Origin: Sipunculus nudus
Taxonomy: Eukaryota; Annelida; Sipuncula; Golfingiida; Sipunculidae
Length of the DNA stretch: 64,000 nucleotides
Reading direction: 5' to 3'
Assembly (NCBI GenBank): GCA_026874595.1
Contig: CM049317.1
Location: forward strand, 16,539,382 to 16,603,381
The position numbers and the translations under genes are program-made. This document shows, in pieces, positions 12,580-24,811 of the stretch; position 1 is the stretch's first letter, and each line of letters opens with the position of its first letter. The notes beneath the pieces are model-generated. The model did not search any database. It was not told the origin of the DNA and was given only the letters and a program-made list of their open reading frames with translations.

Positions 12580-13062
12580 TAAAGGAACATAAAACTGCAA
12601 AGTATCTCAGGCGAAAGGCTTTGGCTGTTATCTTCTTTAAATAAACACCATATTATCAACCGATTTGAAGATAAGAGTATACATGTTCATAGAACTGTTA
12701 TTTCAAATAATTAGAAATTAAGCTTATTCCACCCCTTCTGAAATCACCTCCACATGACCGTAGATTCTTTATGAATGTGATAAAGTTAAAGGTGTTAATA
12801 TATTGTGTCAGAGGTATTAAATATCGCCATTATAAAATAACACAAAAATCACTGTACTTATATAATAATATTTTTAGAATACAGGAAACATTTATCACTA
12901 AAAAACGTTTACAGTAGAGAGGTTAGAATTCATAGTAGTGAAACTATTTATTCTTCAGTTCCTGTTTTTTTAATCGATTCAATTTTAATAACTCTTGAAA
13001 TGTAAGCTAAACTGTCAGCATAAAGGTCAATGAAATTTTACTGGTTAAAACCGTGGCCATAT
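12580..13062. repeat. Old dispersed repeat block, copy at 12.6 kb
   Basis: Diverged homology by eye to 24812-25310. Shared landmarks, in the same order and spacing, are: a CGACCGTA-like start of 'GACCGTAGATTCTTTATGA' near 12758; 'GTGTTAATAT' near 12793; 'AAATATCGCCATTATAAAATAA' near 12820; and 'CAGCATAAAGGT' near 13016 followed by 'ACTGGTTAA'. A shorter copy of the central part lies at 18400-18490. I recognise no protein in it. Confidence 0.6.
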
Positions 13063-13086
13063 AATAACTAGAAAAAAAAACACTAA

Positions 13087-13355
13087 GAGAACGCAGACCT
13101 CCACCAAGGCGGCTCTTTAGTCATTACCACCAAATGGAACTGTTAAAAATGCAGCATTTTTCCTTTGAAATATTCCTGGACCAAGAATGTGATCCGGATC
13201 GACGGTTGAGTAATTATACCTTCTATTATTGCCGAGTTATCCTGAAATTTCATCAAAACCCGGTGATAACTTTTTCATTAATGTTGCAGCCAGGCAAATA
13301 AACGAACCAACGCCCGCAAACACATGAACCCCGCCGTTTTGCGGAGGTAGTTAAC
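13087..13355. mobile_element. Short interspersed element with 'ACCTCC..CCAAGGCGG' ends
   Basis: Starts GAACGCAGACCTCCACCAAG and ends CCGCCGTTTTGCGGAGGTAG, so the two ends are inverted and themselves partly palindromic. The body contains the strings TGATCCGGATC, AACATT-like/TTGCCGAGTTATCCTGAAAT and AACTTTTTCATTAATGTTGC, followed by AAATAAACGAACCAACG. This layout matches a repeat family common in marine invertebrate genomes. A second, 5'-truncated copy lies at 13985-14172. Confidence 0.65.
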
Positions 13356-13984
13356 AAGTCATGTCGAAAGTATTTGCAGACTTACACGTTACTACTGAAG
13401 AAACTGACATAAATCAGCCCTCGAAGCCCAGGGAAGCTGTGGGAACCTGAACGAAATGGTGACTTTTTAACATCTGACTGACCATGCTACGTCTGCACGT
13501 GTAAGGCTACTCAAAGGTGGAAAACATTTATGTGTACCATTTATTAATAAAATATGAACTAGTCCATTTGTAATAAACCAGTATCAATACCCAGAAAAAC
13601 TGTCGTGGTATAAATTAAATATTAGTTAAAATCAAAAGAATTGCAGACTTACCTGCAAATATATATATATTTTATTTATTCTTGCAAAGCAATATTATAA
13701 TGCACATCTAATTCATAAAATTTTAGGGGCAGAACTTGATACCCATAACCACCAGTTATCAGGACAAAAAATAATGTGGCTATATCATGTTAAAACAAAA
13801 CTATAAAAAAAACAAAGAACAACAACCGTGGCCCCCATGCTGGACGTTGATTTACTGATTCTTTTCAGGGAAACGGCACGAACACGCGGAGTGACATCAT
13901 TGCCCTATTTAACATCACGACTCGCACCCAAAATCGTCACCTGCTATGTCCCCCGTGTAAACAAATATGCTATAAACCCCCATA

Positions 13985-14172
13985 AAACTCAAGAACTCAT
14001 CTTGGAGTTATGGGTGGACCACCCCAAAAATTTAAATAATTATTCTTTGTAACATTGCCGAGCTACTCCGAAAATTTCAATAACGTCAGGTAATAACTTT
14101 TTAAGTAATGTTGCTAACAGACAAAACAAACGCAACCAAAAACATAACCCCCGCCTCTTGGCAGAAGTAATT
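13985..14172. mobile_element. Second, 5'-truncated copy of the 13.1-kb element
   Basis: Shares, in order, 'ACATTGCCGAGCTACTCCGAAAATTTC', 'GGTAATAACTTTTTAAGTAATGTTGC', 'AGACAAA', 'ACGCAACC' and the terminal 'CCGCCTCTTGGCAGAAGTAATT' with the copy at 13087-13355. The element left end is missing or too decayed to see. Confidence 0.6.
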
Positions 14173-14590
14173 AAAAGTCCTTGATTATTTGTAATCTTAA
14201 TCCTGCAGTTAAGCTACCATATTTGGAAGAATTGTACACAAATGAAAGAAGTATGAAAGTTTGCAGCAGTGTTCTTCGGAGCTTAATGGTGAAGTTCAGA
14301 TAAGGGACAAGCTGAAAATGAATATTCTTGGCCGAAATCCAAGAAGGCGGCCAACATGGCGGCCAGAGAAAAAAATGGCAATAACTTGAGATTTTTTTTT
14401 CGATTTGCTAAATATTCCCATTAGTCCAGCAGTAAAGCTGCATATTTAGAAGAATTGTGGAAAGTTGAGAGAAGAATGAGCCTTGGCATAATAATTGTTC
14501 AGACCATATTCAATATTTTCAGATATTGGGCCAAGGGGAATTCACCATATCTTGGACAAAATCTAAAATAGCAACCAAGACGGCCGCTTA
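14173..14590. repeat. ~222-bp diverged tandem pair with 'GGCGGCC' motifs
   Basis: The two units share CAGTTAAGCT/CAGTAAAGCT (14206 and 14428), CATATTTRGAAGAATTGT, a GAAGWATGA string and 'TTGGNCNAA', each ending in an 'AAGGCGGCC/AAGACGGCC'-type motif. 'AAGATGGCGGCC'-like strings are common in invertebrate interspersed repeats. Identity is about 60-65% by eye. Confidence 0.5.
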
Positions 14591-17500
14591 ATAATAAACA
14601 ACACATCTGGTTATATTTACCAAGAATTTATTGCAAGTACACTTTGGATATGTTTTTGGTGTCGTAAAATTCATTTATAATGTATTCAAGTATGTATAAT
14701 AACTCTACGATGCAAAATTGTAGATCGCACTATGCCTTGCACATAAGATAAAAAGAGCCCCCAGATATTAAATTAACATTGTGTGTGTTTCACCAAGAAA
14801 AACGCTCTTAAAAGAAAATATTCCAACATAGATTATAAATCAGTTGCTATAAATATTAAAAAAAATATGCAATAAACTGCTCAGTTATAAAATTATTCAC
14901 TAATAATATTCAGATATAGTACATTCCTATTAATGTTTGTTCACTTGATGAAGCGAGAGGTATGAAATACAAGTTTCCGGTGCATTCTGCATTGCGGCAT
15001 GAAGCTGACATAAAGTTCAAACTGAATAATACAGAGACTAACAGTGCACAGAAGCTGAAATATGGAAACTTTACAGTTAATAATCAAGTAAATGAAAATA
15101 AAAACCTATTTTTGTACTGATTGTTGATGCAATCAAGCGGATGAGGATATAATGCATGTCTTGAACCTGAGGGTGTGACATATTTTGATCTATGTGGTGT
15201 GCATTCGATTATCTATCTTACGCTCTAAATAGAAACAAAGCACTTCTAACCAAAATTTGGTGCATTGCAATTATCGGGGTTCCATCATCGGGGTTAATAT
15301 ATTAAACTGTTTTTAATCTTAATGAAATATTTCTTCCCAAAAGGCAATGGTAAATCCAACACTTAATTAAAGTTCAGATGAACGCATCCACACGAAAATA
15401 TCATGTCCTCTAAGACCTTGTCTGGCCTCTTCTCAAGCTTTCGTTGAACTGGGTACATTCTGTCATACTGTAAACAAATAAAAGAACAAACAAAGATGGA
15501 GCATAATCTCCTCAGTGGATGTAATAAAAAGCTCTTTGTAGAGTGAAAAACACATAAACCTTGGATAGGTGTCTTATGTGTAATAGTTTAATATGGCGCT
15601 CTGCAAATTGATTTCCGGTAACTTATCGTTTAAATGAAGTGTACATTATTATAACGCCGTTCGTGGAGACTAGTTAAAGGCAAATTTTATCCTGTTTTAT
15701 TGCTTTCAAAAACAACACTGGAGTGGGGATAACACCTAGTCCTCTAACTGGCGACATTCTGTTTGGGCTATACACAAACATATGGTGATATTTTATACGC
15801 CTTGGTGAAGATCAAACATTTGCTGTTATTTTAGTTAAAAAAAGGTTCCATACTCCAATACAAACCAGGTGGGAGCTTTCTAGTGAGACTTATAGTAAGT
15901 ATACTGCAAAGAAGACTAAATATGCTAATGCTTTTGCATAATAATGATGATAATAATAATTTAACAAAAACGATAATAGGAAAGTCACTGTTAGTACCAC
16001 TTCTACGACAATAGCAATACACTATTTTCTTCTACTAGAAATACTACTTATATAAGTAATAATCAGTCATCCAACATCCAAAAGTTAAATATTAATATTA
16101 TCTGAGGGCAGGATTGGCAACAATGAAGGTCAACGCGGTCTCGAGCTTTCACATTAATCTTGGAGTGCCTTAATACGCGAAACTTGATCAGAGAAGTCTG
16201 TAAAATGTACAGAATACATTGCAACCTCATTTAGTTTCACTGAAAAACCGTCCACAGTGTAAATTACATGGGCAGTATTTAGACAGCAGGAATTCAATTC
16301 GATTCAACGCATTGGAAGGAATGCCGGCGAAGTGTTCAAAACCCATTCATAAGGGATAAGGAAACCAGATATCAAGAAAACAACACCCGCATAGCATGTC
16401 TCTCCTAATTAGTGGCTCCTTATAAAACGTTTAGGTAGCACTGTCGTCTGATTCATAATTGTCAATTGTCCCATTAAATGCCAATAAGTCGTTCCGCATC
16501 TCGTAGCAAATTTTTAGTAGGTTCATGTAAAAATACATTGAAATAACCCTAAGCCATTTTTTTTGGTGACCTATCACTTGCCTTTCATGTTAAAATGCAA
16601 TTATAACAATTTCTCTCCTATAAGAACTTTTAAGAACAAGTCCAAATCTTGTGTAAAGTAACAAATTTTGGAAAAAAGGAAAAGCATATTTATAGAAAAC
16701 ATATTTGAATTTGTAGGTATGGAATTAAAAATGTATGTGTTTTGTTATTGCTCTGAAATATCGATTTAAAATCACGCATTTCACTTAAATCCAATACTGT
16801 ATGTGTTTGTTCCTGCTACACTGTGGACCTTAACAAGGGTTCATTGGGAATAACAACCTGTTGCCGCTATTACGTATACTATGATCAAGAGAATATCTTA
16901 CTAATTTTGTTTTCATATTTGCAAGTTAAAAGTGATTTTACATTAGACAGCTGTGAGATTCGGGAAACACGTGTGAGGGCGGAGTTTAGGCACGGTCAGT
17001 GATACGTACCTTGTGGTTGCTGGCTATCAGATGCTAAAAGGATTAACTCCTGGCCAATCTCATAAACGGATTGACATAATTAGCAATATTTTACCCTCTC
17101 TGAATCGCGCTCTCTCTCACACTCTTTCTCCATATAGACATGCTAATATTCATTTTTCAAGTATGAGCTAATAACAATCGTTGATAAATTATCCCTTATA
17201 ATTTTATATCTTTCCCTTAATATAATGAAAGCAAAATTTATTGGCGAGCAAGATAAAAAGATAACTGTATGTCATAAAAATGTATAAGGATAAACGTTAA
17301 CAAACAGTTACAGTTGCTTACAAAATGTCCCATTCTCAGCACTGCCATGACCGATACGTGGTAGGTTCAAGAATTTATAAACCATCCGTCCTGTACCCAC
17401 GCCTGACAATTCAGAAAGGCCAGCCGTTTCCCCAAGAGTTTTGATACCGCCACAGAACATTGAGGTGAATTTAGATCGACATTTTGTTACGCCTTGAAGA

Positions 17501-18340
17501 ATCGCTTCAATCTGTCGCTAATGTATGAGTTTTTTTTTCGGCGGCCCATGATGGTGCGACGTTAATTTGCTTCTTTATAATGACCTGTTGTTGCTGCAAT
17601 CGAAGCTGGTGTTAAGTTTTTCCTTTTCGAGATGTATGTAGTTAGAGGCAATGGCAGACAAAACCAGGTATTTAGATTTACGTCATGGAGCAAGGGCAGT
17701 CTCCCAAAACAGCAACCAATGACATCCCCCACAGTATATACTGGAAAGTATCGTCAGTTGGTAGTTACCATGATTACCGTATCTGTGTACTCACTAATAA
17801 GGGTCATTAGGTCAAGACCAATTACCACAGATAAGTCAGTGCAACTTTTTCACCTCTTACATCGGCTGTAAGTGCCTCATTGGCTACACAACTGCCACTT
17901 TGGGTATCAACTTTTTCCATTAGATTGTCGATAACAGAAAGTTAACATCGGTTCAAAATATACTTAACTAAATTGTTGTCACTTACTCCCTGGTTTCTAA
18001 CAACAGAGTCCGCAGGTGCGAAAAGAAATGTATTGAAAATTCATGACTTGGAGTGTCAGAATTCGGCGAGTATTTGGGGTAATCTTGGGTGCGTTTACCC
18101 GTTGGTATAAGTTTTTTTTTAGTTTGATTGTAAGAAGGAATATCAATTATGGATTGTTTAGCATAATTGGTTTCAATATTGCGGTTTTTCGCTACTGAGT
18201 TTGTTTACACTGATTTATTTTATTCTTCTTCAAGCAGAAGGAACATTAAGTGATCCTTCCTAGAAGGAACGCTTTATCTTCTTAGAATAAACAACATGGT
18301 GAATTATTACGTTATCACTTGTATACAGGTAACAGTGTAT
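14591..18340. other. Non-coding stretch, nothing recognised
   Basis: AT-rich DNA with short homopolymers and a small CT-rich patch at about 17107-17130. I see no SINE, array or exon. Confidence 0.4.
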
Positions 18341-18379
18341 GCGTTCAGTGTCCGGGTATCTTAAATCATTTAAAATCAT

Positions 18380-19130
18380 TGTATCATGACTTCCACTACT
18401 GTTGTTTCTTTATGATCGCTATAACGTAAAGGATGGTAATATAATAATGCCGGAAGCATTGAAATATCACCATTATGCAATATTAAAGAATTTACATGTC
18501 TTGATAGAGGGCTCTGTGATATATTTTATTAAGTTTGGCCAAATAATGTATTTGGTGTTTATTTTCAGTTAAAAGTTACTAATATCCGCCACAAGTATTC
18601 CCAAGCTTTCCATTCAATATTTCCATACATTAAGCACAACTCATTATTTTCAACATCAGAATAATATCAAAGTTACTGATGACGGATTCACGGTTTCACA
18701 TATTTACAAGGATAAAAAACTTCTCAATCAGTCGGGTTTTTTATGTTCTTTTAGAGGTCTTAACTTGAATAATTAGGTCCCCAGTAGGAAACCTGAAAAG
18801 TTCATCTACAATTATAAATTAGTTGCTCTCACGACACAAGTTTATAAAAATGTTTAATAATGAGGCGAATTTTGAAGACATTCGGGAGACATTTGCTTCA
18901 ATAATATGTGTCAGGTTACTTTTAATCATTGGAAATATCAAAGGGGAGATTTTTAATTATGTAAATATAACAACCTCTCTGCTCGAATGTGTATTGCTGT
19001 AAAGAACCTTTCCAGAAGGAGTAATTCATCCCTGTTTAGCCAGTTTATAATAGGGAATAGTCATTTTAACTAAGCTTATTTCTGAAGATTTCATACAGAT
19101 CGCATATATCGCTTTTCAGAGTAGACTGAC
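18380..19130. repeat. Old duplicated block, copy at 18.4-19.1 kb
   Basis: Ordered, diverged matches to 25000-26050: 'TTCTTTATGATCGCTATAA' and 'TGAAATATCACCATTAT' (near 18408 and 18460), 'CTTGAATAATTA' near 18764 versus 25676, and 'GCTTATTTCTGAAG' near 19074 versus 25999, followed by 'ATCGCATAYATCGC' in both. Spacing between copies drifts from ~6.6 to ~6.9 kb, consistent with one ancient duplication plus later indels. Confidence 0.5.
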
Positions 19131-19280
19131 CTGAGAACCAACATCAATATAATTTCTTTTCTTAAATTACTATACGTTGACATTTACGCTGAACCTTAGA
19201 CATCCATACTGGACAGCTCCCTTGTTAATTTAACCTCCTAATGTAACCTGTTCCACAAAAGTGCAAGTTATATAATAGTA

Positions 19281-19356
19281 CGAGTTGGGAGCATTCCATA
19301 ATAATGAGTTGGTCGTAACGAGTTGGGAGCATTCCATAATAATGAGTTGGTCGTAA
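19281..19356. repeat. Perfect 38-bp tandem duplication
   Basis: Two identical direct copies of a 38-bp unit beginning CGAGTTGGGAGCATTCC, at 19281-19318 and 19319-19356. Perfect identity suggests a very recent event. Confidence 0.97.
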
Positions 19357-20332
19357 CTTTGCAATTTGATATTCATGTATGAAAATTATTTCTTCTTTAA
19401 CTGGAATATATTCTTGAATTCAGGCTTGTGCATACAACGACATGTGTAAAGCAGGTGTACCTGTTCCATCGCTGTGACCATATCCTCGTGAAAGATATTC
19501 TTCCTTGAGGACGGAATATATGAAAATATCACTTGAACCTGTATTTAACCGAAATAAAGATATGCCACTGGATGCAAACAACCATATCAACAGATATAGA
19601 GCTTAAGGTGTCTTCCATTACTGAAGTGTTCTTTCTCCCATGACACAACACTGTCGTTTGCTGTTATCCATAACTGGTGCGAGGACAATGCACACCCTTC
19701 TTAAATGATGTCAAGAAAACGATATTTACACAGAGACTAATCGAATCCACTACACAGCAAAAATGAATTCTATGTTATTTTGTTTCTTTCATGCCTTTCA
19801 CCGGGTTCACATAAAATCTTATAAAATAAATTACTCAAAACTCCGCCGAAGGAGTAGACAAGGCCATAGAGGACTATAGTACATTTTCTAAGGTATTGGT
19901 ATTAGATATTAGTTTCAATATTCCCTTAGGTGGTAGCAGTTTGGTCCACCACCTAGTATTGTTAGATGGACGTCATCTGTTAATATATAATCCTTTGAAT
20001 GCCACTTCGACTTGAATGCATACATGAATTGCGTTTACAGTACTTAACCTAAGATTTAATTCCATTTCCCTCCAGAATTGTTCAAAACCGATGCAAAGAA
20101 GGTAAAACCCCAATATAAGCTAAAAACCATCCACCATATTAGCTTCCTAAGGTTCCTCATAAAACTGGTGAAAAGATGATATAACTAATATGGAGGGGGT
20201 GCAAAAGGGGGTGGGGGTGCAACAAACACGATTTGGAGTCTGCGGTGGCAGCATAGCAGTTGCTTCTTATTTTTAACAGCTTGTCCCGTCACCAATACAT
20301 TTGCTGTTCCTGACTGGGGGTCAGTCGGTGGG
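19357..20332. other. Non-coding stretch
   Basis: Nothing recognised beyond a G-rich patch at about 20193-20220 (GGAGGGGGTGCAAAAGGGGG). Confidence 0.4.
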
Positions 20333-20340
20333 TATATAAG
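20333..20340 (+). promoter_or_regulatory. Candidate TATA box
   Basis: TATATAAG preceded by GTCGGTGGG, a GC-rich flank as is usual for strong TATA elements. The next ATG in good open frame is at 20411, leaving room for initiation near 20363 and a leader of ~45 bases. Confidence 0.35.
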
Positions 20341-20410
20341 CGTGATGGCCTGTTTCCGTGAATCTGTCTCTTTTGAAATTCTCTGATGAGTTCCAGGCTA
20401 ATTAAACAAT

Positions 20411-20507
20411 ATGTCAAGCGCATATAGTCCTGGACGAGTACAAAACCCTGGAACTGATACTCAGAAGCTTTGCTTACTTAGGTTCAGCTGTCACGCGTGT
20501 TTCTCAG
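20411..20507 (+). CDS. Candidate first coding exon downstream of a TATA box
   Basis: The open frame starts at ATG 20411 (MSSAYSPGRVQN...) and meets a consensus-like donor at 20507/20508 (CTCAG|GTATT). Beyond this point the frame stays open to 20611, so splicing is not required. No domain recognised and no matching acceptor exon was identified downstream. A TATA box, an ATG and a donor at sensible distances could arise by chance in AT-rich DNA. Confidence 0.2.
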
Positions 20508-21145
20508 GTATTAACATGAGTTTCATATCGGGGTCACATATTGTGACATCTCTTGCTGTCCATGTAACTTATACAAACTCATTTTGCATTCAATATGATT
20601 CATATTTCTAATTATTAAATATCATATCTATTGTTAGACCTTCAATTTATTTGCCAGGGTTTAATGTTGTATAAAAAGTTAATATTCTACCTGCAAAATG
20701 CACTATAAATATGGGTAATACAAATATAGTGTTTTCCGTTTAAGACATAGTTTTTCGTAAAATGGGCACTACCCATTTTATTTTCAAAATGTTTTCTAGT
20801 TTTTCTTCCACATTGCATTATTCCTTTAATAATACATGCTTTATTAATTTCCACATCGAGCGCGATGAAACACCTGATTGGAGTATAGCTTTTCTTCTTG
20901 GGAATTAGCAGACTGGATCAGCCTTCCTAATCTGGCTTTCGTTCACCTTTGTACTTTATATATAAAAAAGGTAAAATAGGCTCAATGCTCTGCACTAACG
21001 GTCGGAGGGTTTAATTTACTTTCCTCCCTCTCAATCATGTAATAGGTATTTACCCTAATCATTCCACTAGAAAAAAAAACTTAAACAAATAGTATTTTTT
21101 AAGTTTCTCTCTAACAAATTAAACTTGTCATTTATCTAGACATTA

Positions 21146-21926
21146 TTACGGAACCTAATATAAACAGATCGCGTATGCGTGATAAACACAAATTCTGTAA
21201 CGGAGATTTTAAAAAATCAGATTCTGTAAGAATAGGCAGCGTGAAATGTCTAGGGGAATGAATAAAGATGTCAGTAGTTTTTTTTTTTGTTTACAAATAG
21301 CTATAATTTATTCTTAAAACAACCCTGACATTACAATACACTAAATCAATACAATTATACAGTAAATCAGCGGCATAACAACTAATCAATACAATCACAC
21401 AGAAAAATAATGTGCACAGTACCTGCATGATACCAACACCGTCACAACAAAAAGTTCCTTAAATGTATACTCTTGGATAATGACAGTCCAGTGTAAAGCT
21501 CTTGTAACAACCATGAAAGTAAACTGAAATCCAAAAGAGTCTGAAGAAAATCTATAATTGGCACACATGTCGGATAAGGTTCCACAAACCGACACACACG
21601 CTTCTGCGTCCGCTGGAATCTTCTCTGCTCTCTGACCTCGGTTCTAAAACAAAGCCCCTTTATATACTCTTCACCCTAAGCCGAGAATTTTCCACAATAC
21701 ATAATTCCATAATACACCATACACGGTAAACACGCGTCACAGGAATTCTCTAGAAAAACAGCGCTGTGTGTATCTCTACATACCAGGCTCATCACGTGAC
21801 CTCGGCGAGGCGTGAAAACCCCCAGCAAGAATGACAACGAGTGTTCAACCAGTACGGATTAAACATAAAGTGAAACAACAACACGAATTGCGCCCGTGTC
21901 ACACAATAAAAGGAGCACCTATAACA
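21146..21926 (-). mobile_element. Solo LTR of the 'TTACGGAACC' retrotransposon family, copy 1
   Basis: Homologous along most of its length to 30965-31680. Shared strings include ACGGAACCTAAT, TTCTGTAACGGAGA, GGCAGCGTGAAATGT and a ~50-bp block beginning ACATTACAATACACTAAAT. Read on the minus strand it has LTR-like signals in order: a TATA box GAGTATATAAAGGGGC near 21672-21657, then downstream an AATAAA poly(A) signal near 21313-21308. There is no internal domain and no reverse transcriptase coding on either side, so it is a solo LTR. The terminal TGTTAC is mutated to TATTAC here. Confidence 0.7.
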
Positions 21927-22276
21927 ATATATAGATAACTCTGAAACGATACCCACATTTACGGCTGGATATATAAGCGAAAATTATAAACAATTGACAT
22001 AAATGTATTTGTATTTGTTGAAAATAAACGACGGATTGTACTAAGAGATTCGGCTGTATGGCCGAATTCCTAGTTGCTGTCCATCGCTCACTGTTAGCCT
22101 TTTTCCTCAGAGGAAACGTAGCTTACACGACTTAAGTTTAAAATATAGATCACGAAGAACAATAGAGGGCTTGGTCTCAATCAACGCGTTCCTTTGTATG
22201 CGTTAGCTAGGTCAGTCATTAACGTCTGTGACCGGCAGGTGAATCATAATCCATTAACACGCCACTTTCAAGTTTT

Positions 22277-22433
22277 TATTACGAAGATAAATTGCTCAGG
22301 GGAAAACATTGGGCCGATCCCGAATTCGAACCCACGTTGGTTGCGCACAAGTTCGGCGTACCAACCGCTTCGCTAGAAAGGCAAGCTTCACTGGCGAGAC
22401 AGTTCGGTTCGCTTTTATGTGCACCCCTTAACA
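22277..22433 (-). mobile_element. 156-bp tRNA-like element, copy 3
   Basis: Matches copies at 8967 and 9242: TATTACGAAGATAAATTGC at the left and GCACCCCTTAACA at the right. The minus-strand B box is GGTTCGAATTCG and the A-box-like region TAGCGAAGCGGTTGG is well preserved. Confidence 0.75.
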
Positions 22434-23975
22434 TCTTTCACTGATCTCAGCTGAGACTATAGAGGACCTCCAATTTCACACAGCTGCTATCTATGTTTTA
22501 ATCAGTCCCTCTACAATATGAGATTTAAGTATACATGAATAGTTGCCCTGATTCCACTTAATACATATCTAAAGCATATTAGTTTAATTCAGGAACCAAT
22601 AAAGGCAATGTTGATGTCAATGATAATGATTTATGTTTCAAGTTTCTTAATTTAAGAAGACATGAAGGCTGAAACTTTGCTGAATATTTAGCTACCACAT
22701 TTTCAGCGTATACACCCAGTTGGCACTGGGCAAGCGGCTATCAAACTAACCTAGATTATGATTACACCAAAGTTTACGCCTAAGTTTCTTATCCAAAAGC
22801 ACCAACAAATGATATCGACTCGCTACAAGACTTAATAAATTGCGCTCCAAATCCCACATTCTCATTGATATTCACTGAAAACCTTTGGATATATATTTTG
22901 TATTGGTGTCAAATATGAGTTGCAGCCATACCGGGTCGTACAGCTGTTTGTCAGTACCAGATATTGTCTCCAATATATTTACTTGTTACTTTCTCTTATT
23001 ACTTTCGAGTTGACCTTTTATTTTTAGGCTAAGAAGAAAAAAAAATATATCAAACTTCCTTTATTTTGAAGTTATCGCAGTTACATCTTTTCTTCATTTT
23101 TGTTATCAAATGTTCGCAACATTTTACCGTCACATTTGACTCATCGTGTTCTGGCATTACCTCGATACCACCTTACCGCTTTAATAGGCATAATCGAAAG
23201 ATATAGAGGAAAATAAAGATTATGTAGACTAGAGAGATTAAATTAAGGGGCCGATATTTTTCTCATGACATGCATTCTCTGTAATCGCACAGTGAGATAT
23301 CATTTAATGCCAGAACGGAGGTTATTGTCCGGCAAAGTTGCAGCTTATCTGTCCACTGTTGGGGTTTATGTAAACTGTCAATGTGATGTTGGTAGAACAT
23401 GACATTTTTCATTCATATTAATCTTTAATTTCTGTAATCGCCACTGCTAAATCATCGCAAGTCAGTTCTTGTGGCAGAATTGTTCTTTAAATCACAAATC
23501 CTGTCGATTTAGGATATTTTTATAAATACGCCTCTTTGTATCTAAATATATAGACCTGATATCTCAAAAAATTTAAAACGATATCTTATTGAGACCATAC
23601 ACAAGTCCTAAATAACGTCCCGCTATGCCACATCTTCATTAATTTCAAATACTTCTGCCCGGCGGTCATAAAATATTTTCAAAGTTAATTGTGAGTAATA
23701 TTGCTTGTTTGGCTCTGGAGATAATGCTTGTAGGAGGATTGCGGATATCTTTGGCCGCTGGCCGTATTGGATTAAGATGGGTTAAAAATTCAACAGGCGA
23801 ACACCTCATATAGGTGTCAATCTTCAGAAAGAAAATATTGCGATGTTGCTTGTCCTTTTATGCATATAATGATTCATATTGTGCATTGAAACTCAATTTA
23901 ATAGCGCACATCCTGTCACCTTATCTTCAGAAACAAGGACATTACTTTAATAGTTTATGAGACAATGCGAGGGAA
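22434..23975. other. Non-coding stretch, nothing recognised
   Basis: AT-rich, no arrays or coding signals I can support. Confidence 0.4.
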
Positions 23976-23983
23976 TATAAAAG
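23976..23983 (+). promoter_or_regulatory. Candidate TATA box
   Basis: TATAAAAG, followed by GCC, a near-consensus metazoan TATA element. The next ATG on this strand is at 24044, giving a leader of ~35-40 bases if transcription starts near 24006. Confidence 0.4.
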
Positions 23984-24043
23984 GCCAGACACCTGCGACT
24001 CTGTCACATTGTATTTTAATCGGAGTAACATTCGACAGCGCAC

Positions 24044-24226
24044 ATGTCAATCTTAAATCAAATTTACAAGGGAATTGATTTAACGGTTCTCGATAACTAT
24101 AGGGCGCCGGTCCTAATAAACGGTAAAAAATATCCAGTGAACGTAATTCTTTCAAACTTATATGATCATGATGTCGACGCGATGGCGCAATTTCTGAACT
24201 GTACTTCTGTTATTATTGCGTCATGA
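24044..24226 (+). CDS. Candidate short ORF downstream of a TATA box
   Basis: A 60-codon ORF with a true ATG (MSILNQIYKGIDLTVLD...) and a TGA at 24224-24226. Its composition is protein-like: mixed polar and hydrophobic residues, one cysteine, and a run such as NGKKYPVNVIL. The combination TATA box, ~30-base spacing and the first ATG opening this ORF is better organised than for other ORFs here. The 3' part could be a first exon, but no clear donor precedes the stop. I recognise no family. It could be a micro-protein, a gene fragment or chance. Confidence 0.28.
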   Translation: MSILNQIYKGIDLTVLDNYRAPVLINGKKYPVNVILSNLYDHDVDAMAQFLNCTSVIIAS

Positions 24227-24811
24227 CATCATGATCTAATACATGTAGGTGTCCCATTCATTGTTCACACATTGTCTATAAATGTTCTTAATTAATTTGC
24301 AGGCGGCTTTGGTAATATAAAAAATCAAGAGGCAAAGAGCTTTCAAAATATCGGCCAGATAACGATGCCAGAGATTGCCTTTTTATTTATAGGGTTAAAT
24401 CCCTAGGTAAACCAGACAGATGAATATCACATATGACAGCTTTATGGAGGAACATCGATCATTCGGATAAGGTGAGAATTGCCAATAAACAGCATCGGGG
24501 TCGCGGATAGGAGTCCCAGTATTATTGATCAAGATACGTTAGCGTATACATTGGCTTGCCAATATATATGTTTCCTTTGGTATCATTCTACGGTGTTCCG
24601 TGAAAACATCCCATGAGGCAACCGCCAACTATAATATAGATTTCAATATGTTATATTTATACTATATTTACTATTATTAAATTTATTTTTACTAGCGAAT
24701 CTCACCAGTGGACCATTCAACGATAACTGGTAAAATGACAATTAATGGGTAGACTGCATTTATTGATATCAAATAATTCACTTTACATCAACTGTTTTTA
24801 TACTGTATATC

